Positions 5,659 to 6,888 of a stretch of 6,888 nucleotides of DNA are shown here, one piece after another (the first letter of the stretch is position 1; each line of letters starts with the position of its first letter). The notes below the pieces were generated by a model. It was not told the DNA's origin. It worked only from the letters and a program-made list of their open reading frames with translations, and searched no databases. A program made the translations under genes and the position numbers. The stretch comes from a bacterium (Candidatus Gribaldobacteria) CG07_land_8_20_14_0_80_33_18 (GTDB lineage Bacteria > Patescibacteriota > Minisyncoccia > Minisyncoccales > CG1-02-41-26). The stretch spans positions 1-6,888 of the forward strand of contig PEWP01000007.1 in the NCBI GenBank assembly GCA_002779425.1, read 5' to 3'.

Positions 5659-6285
5659 ATGAGAATTCATCCAGTAGACAAGATAAAAAAACTAAAACAA
5701 TTAAGGAAAAAAGGATATAGCATTAATGAGTTAGTTAAGAAATTATCTATTCCCAAAACTACTGTATGGCATCATATTCAGGGTGTACGGGTTTTACCAA
5801 AATATGCCCTAGTATTAAAAGCAAAACGAGGTGGTAGCGCTAAACGTACAGAGACGAACTGGGAAAAAGCGCAGGAGTATACAAAAGAATTGCTTACGGG
5901 TCCCCATCGAGAGCTGGCGATTGTGCTCGCTATGCTTTATTGGGGGGAAGGGAGCAAAAAGTGTTGCGAATTTATCAATTCTGATGGGAGAATGATCGAA
6001 ATCTATTTATTTTCACTAAGAAACATGTTAGATATAAAAGAAAAAGATATTCAACCGACATTAAGAATATTTTCGGGTATGGATAGATTTGAATGTTTAG
6101 ATTATTGGTCCAAGATTACTAAAATCGCCAAATCTAAATTCATTGTAAGACTAAATGATGGAGGCACAAGGAGTAGAACTAAATATGGGATGTGTAGAAT
6201 TAGTATAAGAAAGGGTGGTAATTCTTTGAAGTTAATTCGATCATTAATTGATCAATTTTACAAAGAGACAATTATTAAGTATTAA
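5659..6285 (+). CDS. HTH + LAGLIDADG-like protein, gene B (paralog of gene A)
   Basis: A 208-residue protein of the same family as gene A, function unconfirmed. Residues 9-42 form an HTH (LRKKGYSINEL, IPKTTVWHHI). Residues 50-85 are a basic linker. Residues about 86-165 form the LAGLIDADG-like core: LAIVLAMLYWGEGSK (86-100), EFINSDG (104-110), and YWSKITKI (149-156), identical to gene A. The C-terminal part (MCRISIRKG at 178-186) matches CSIRVG in gene A. Overall identity to gene A is low outside these motifs, so the duplication is old or the copies arrived separately. It lies between a tRNA-Arg 5' half (end 5612) and an intact tRNA-Arg(CCT) 11 nt downstream. Its last codons contain the likely promoter of that tRNA. 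A homing-type or regulatory role is inference. Confidence 0.75.
   Translation: MRIHPVDKIKKLKQLRKKGYSINELVKKLSIPKTTVWHHIQGVRVLPKYALVLKAKRGGSAKRTETNWEKAQEYTKELLTGPHRELAIVLAMLYWGEGSKKCCEFINSDGRMIEIYLFSLRNMLDIKEKDIQPTLRIFSGMDRFECLDYWSKITKIAKSKFIVRLNDGGTRSRTKYGMCRISIRKGGNSLKLIRSLIDQFYKETIIKY
6257..6285 (+). promoter_or_regulatory. Probable tRNA-Arg(CCT) promoter embedded in the end of gene B
   Basis: TTTACA (6257-6262), a 17-nt spacer and TATTAA (6280-6285), whose last three bases are the TAA stop of gene B. Expected start is near 6292, five bases before the tRNA. The tRNA could thus be expressed independently of gene B while depending on DNA that belongs to it. Confidence 0.5.
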
Positions 6286-6296
6286 TTAATTGATTA

Positions 6297-6371
6297 GCCC
6301 TCGTAGCTTAATGGATTTAAAGCAGTCCCGTCCTAAGGGAAAGACTGGGGGTTCGAATCCTCCCGGGGGCA
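6297..6371 (+). tRNA. tRNA-Arg(CCT)
   Basis: Acceptor GCCCTCG pairs with CGGGGGC (one U-G). The D stem is GCTT/AAGC with a 10-nt D loop containing A20. The anticodon stem GTCCC/GGGAA has a G27-A43 mismatch, and the loop GTCCTAA gives anticodon CCU with normal U33. T arm GGGGG-TTCGAAT-CCTCC; discriminator A; no CCA. It decodes AGG. Its first 16 bases equal those of tRNA-Arg(TCT) at 4319, and both share the 27-43 mismatch, suggesting common descent. It lies 28 nt before the next coding region. Confidence 0.94.
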
Positions 6372-6399
6372 AATAAAAGATTCCAAGTTTTAATTTTCA

Positions 6400-6762
6400 A
6401 TGAGAAAGATAAAAAAATTTATTTTTCCGGGAGCAGCTATATTATTTTCTTTTTATCTCTCAATTTTATTTGCTCTGGGGGGAATTATTGGTTACTTGAC
6501 AACAAAACATTTTTGTAGAAAATATATTGGTAAAGGAAAGATAAAACCGCTCATATTTAAATGTGGTAGCTGGAAATTGCATTTCCATCACTGGTTAATA
6601 GGCTGTTTGGTTTTTCTTTTAATTTCCTTAGGCGGTTGGCTTTCTTTTATTCCTAATTTTTGTTTAGGAACCGTAGGAGGATTTATTTTCCAGGATATTT
6701 ATTGCGATAAAGAGTGGTATAAAGTAATTTTTAGAAAAAGGGCCCATAGCTCAGTTGGCTAG
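6400..6762 (+). CDS. Small polytopic membrane protein with HFHHW motif, 3' end overlapping tRNA-Ala
   Basis: A 120-residue protein of unknown function. Hydrophobic segments at about 9-33 and 64-97 (probably two helices) suggest three membrane passes. Between them are a basic loop (36-53) and a histidine-rich motif, HFHHW (61-65). The C-terminal part FQDIYCDKEWYKVI (97-110) has acidic, cysteine and tryptophan residues. Together with the histidines these could bind a metal or quinone, but no function is recognised. I recall similar 'HHW...DWYKVI' membrane proteins in CPR genomes but have not checked. The natural C terminus is probably near FRK (111-113); the last seven residues (RAHSSVG) are read from the 5' end of tRNA-Ala, whose D loop supplies the TAG stop. 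No Shine-Dalgarno site is visible. It may be cotranscribed from the tRNA-Arg(CCT) promoter. Confidence 0.8.
   Translation: MRKIKKFIFPGAAILFSFYLSILFALGGIIGYLTTKHFCRKYIGKGKIKPLIFKCGSWKLHFHHWLIGCLVFLLISLGGWLSFIPNFCLGTVGGFIFQDIYCDKEWYKVIFRKRAHSSVG
6715..6723 (+). promoter_or_regulatory. Probable extended -10 promoter of tRNA-Ala inside the membrane-protein gene
   Basis: TGgTATAAA lies in the codons for EWYK. The expected start is near 6730, ten bases before the tRNA-Ala 5' end. No clear -35 is found. It fits the extended -10 style of most other promoters in the window. Confidence 0.45.
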
Positions 6763-6816
6763 AGTGCGCCCATGGCATGGGCGAGGTCGTGGGTTCGAAT
6801 CCCACTGGGTCCACCA
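6740..6816 (+). tRNA. tRNA-Ala(GGC) with encoded CCA
   Basis: Acceptor GGGCCCA pairs with TGGGTCC, including the G3-U70 pair that marks tRNA-Ala. D stem GCTC/GAGT; the anticodon stem CGCCC/GGGCG holds the loop ATGGCAT, giving anticodon GGC. T arm GTGGG-TTCGAAT-CCCAC; discriminator A73 followed by CCA at 6814-6816. It is the only tRNA here with an encoded CCA. Its first 23 bases are shared with the 3' end of the upstream coding region. Confidence 0.97.
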
Positions 6817-6828
6817 AATTGAATTAGT

Positions 6829-6880
6829 CGCCTCGCTCGGGGCTTCGCCCCTCGCTTCGGCGGGCAGTTTTGCGAGCAAA
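6829..6880. repeat. GC-rich hairpin segment after tRNA-Ala
   Basis: GGGGC-TTC-GCCCC (6839-6851) forms a tight hairpin, framed by CGCC (6829-6832) and GGCG (6859-6862). The motif TCGCT occurs on both sides (6833-6837 and 6852-6856). A second small inverted repeat, TTTGC-GA-GCAAA, follows at 6869-6880. The segment is far more GC-rich than the rest of the window. It could be a terminator for tRNA-Ala (only a TTTT at 6868-6871), a dispersed intergenic repeat, or the edge of acquired DNA. The window ends before it can be resolved. Confidence 0.5.
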
Positions 6881-6888
6881 TCAAAGGG

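Noticed and set aside
5605..6297. Group I intron interrupting the tRNA-Arg(TCT), with gene B as its internal ORF
   Set aside because: The break site fits and AGAATT at 5662 could pair with AATTCT at the 5' exon end, but no 3' exon with a matching acceptor or T arm follows, no intron core was recognised, and the AATT pairing is cheap in AT-rich DNA.
6496..6528. TTGACA inside the membrane-protein gene as a tRNA-Ala promoter
   Set aside because: The nearest -10-like sequence is at about 21-nt spacing and the site is over 200 nt from the tRNA; the TGgTATAAA at 6715 fits better.

Overview
The window looks like part of a small, AT-rich genome of a Candidate Phyla Radiation (Patescibacteria) bacterium, most like Parcubacteria. 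This is inference, based on five things: a secreted protein with 'GWAW..NIGWISFN' repeats, extended -10 promoters with very short or absent leaders and no clear Shine-Dalgarno sites, mostly CCA-less tRNA genes, heavy use of AGA for arginine, and a lineage-style HTH/LAGLIDADG-like gene family. The genetic code appears standard, because the TGA at 4308-4310 acts as a stop directly before a tRNA gene.

Layout. Positions 1-43 hold a strong terminator hairpin. A secreted repeat protein follows (81-1343), then rny, the membrane-anchored RNase Y (1434-2963), behind a near-consensus promoter. An HU-family nucleoid protein (3056-3337) ends at a second strong terminator (3363-3391). From there the window is a tRNA archipelago. 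tRNA-Pro(TGG) and tRNA-Gly(TCC) lie on the minus strand. HTH/LAGLIDADG-like gene A (3648-4310) is followed within 8 nt by tRNA-Arg(TCT) and tRNA-His(GTG). A cytosolic-looking HtrA/DegP protease lies on the minus strand (4476-5504). Divergent from it is a promoter followed by only the 5' half of a tRNA-Arg(TCT). Paralogous gene B (5659-6285) comes next, followed within 11 nt by tRNA-Arg(CCT). A small polytopic membrane protein (6400-6762) then runs 23 nt into tRNA-Ala(GGC), and the window ends in a GC-rich hairpin segment.

The most interesting structure is the pair of related HTH + LAGLIDADG-like genes. Each sits immediately upstream, on the same strand, of an arginine tRNA gene with the same first 16 nt. 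The second copy is also preceded by a tRNA-Arg 5' half that stops just after the anticodon but keeps its promoter. This suggests a small selfish or homing-type gene that targets, disrupts or associates with tRNA-Arg genes. The other genes are housekeeping (RNA decay, nucleoid, protein quality control) or surface functions, with no clear pathway link to each other.
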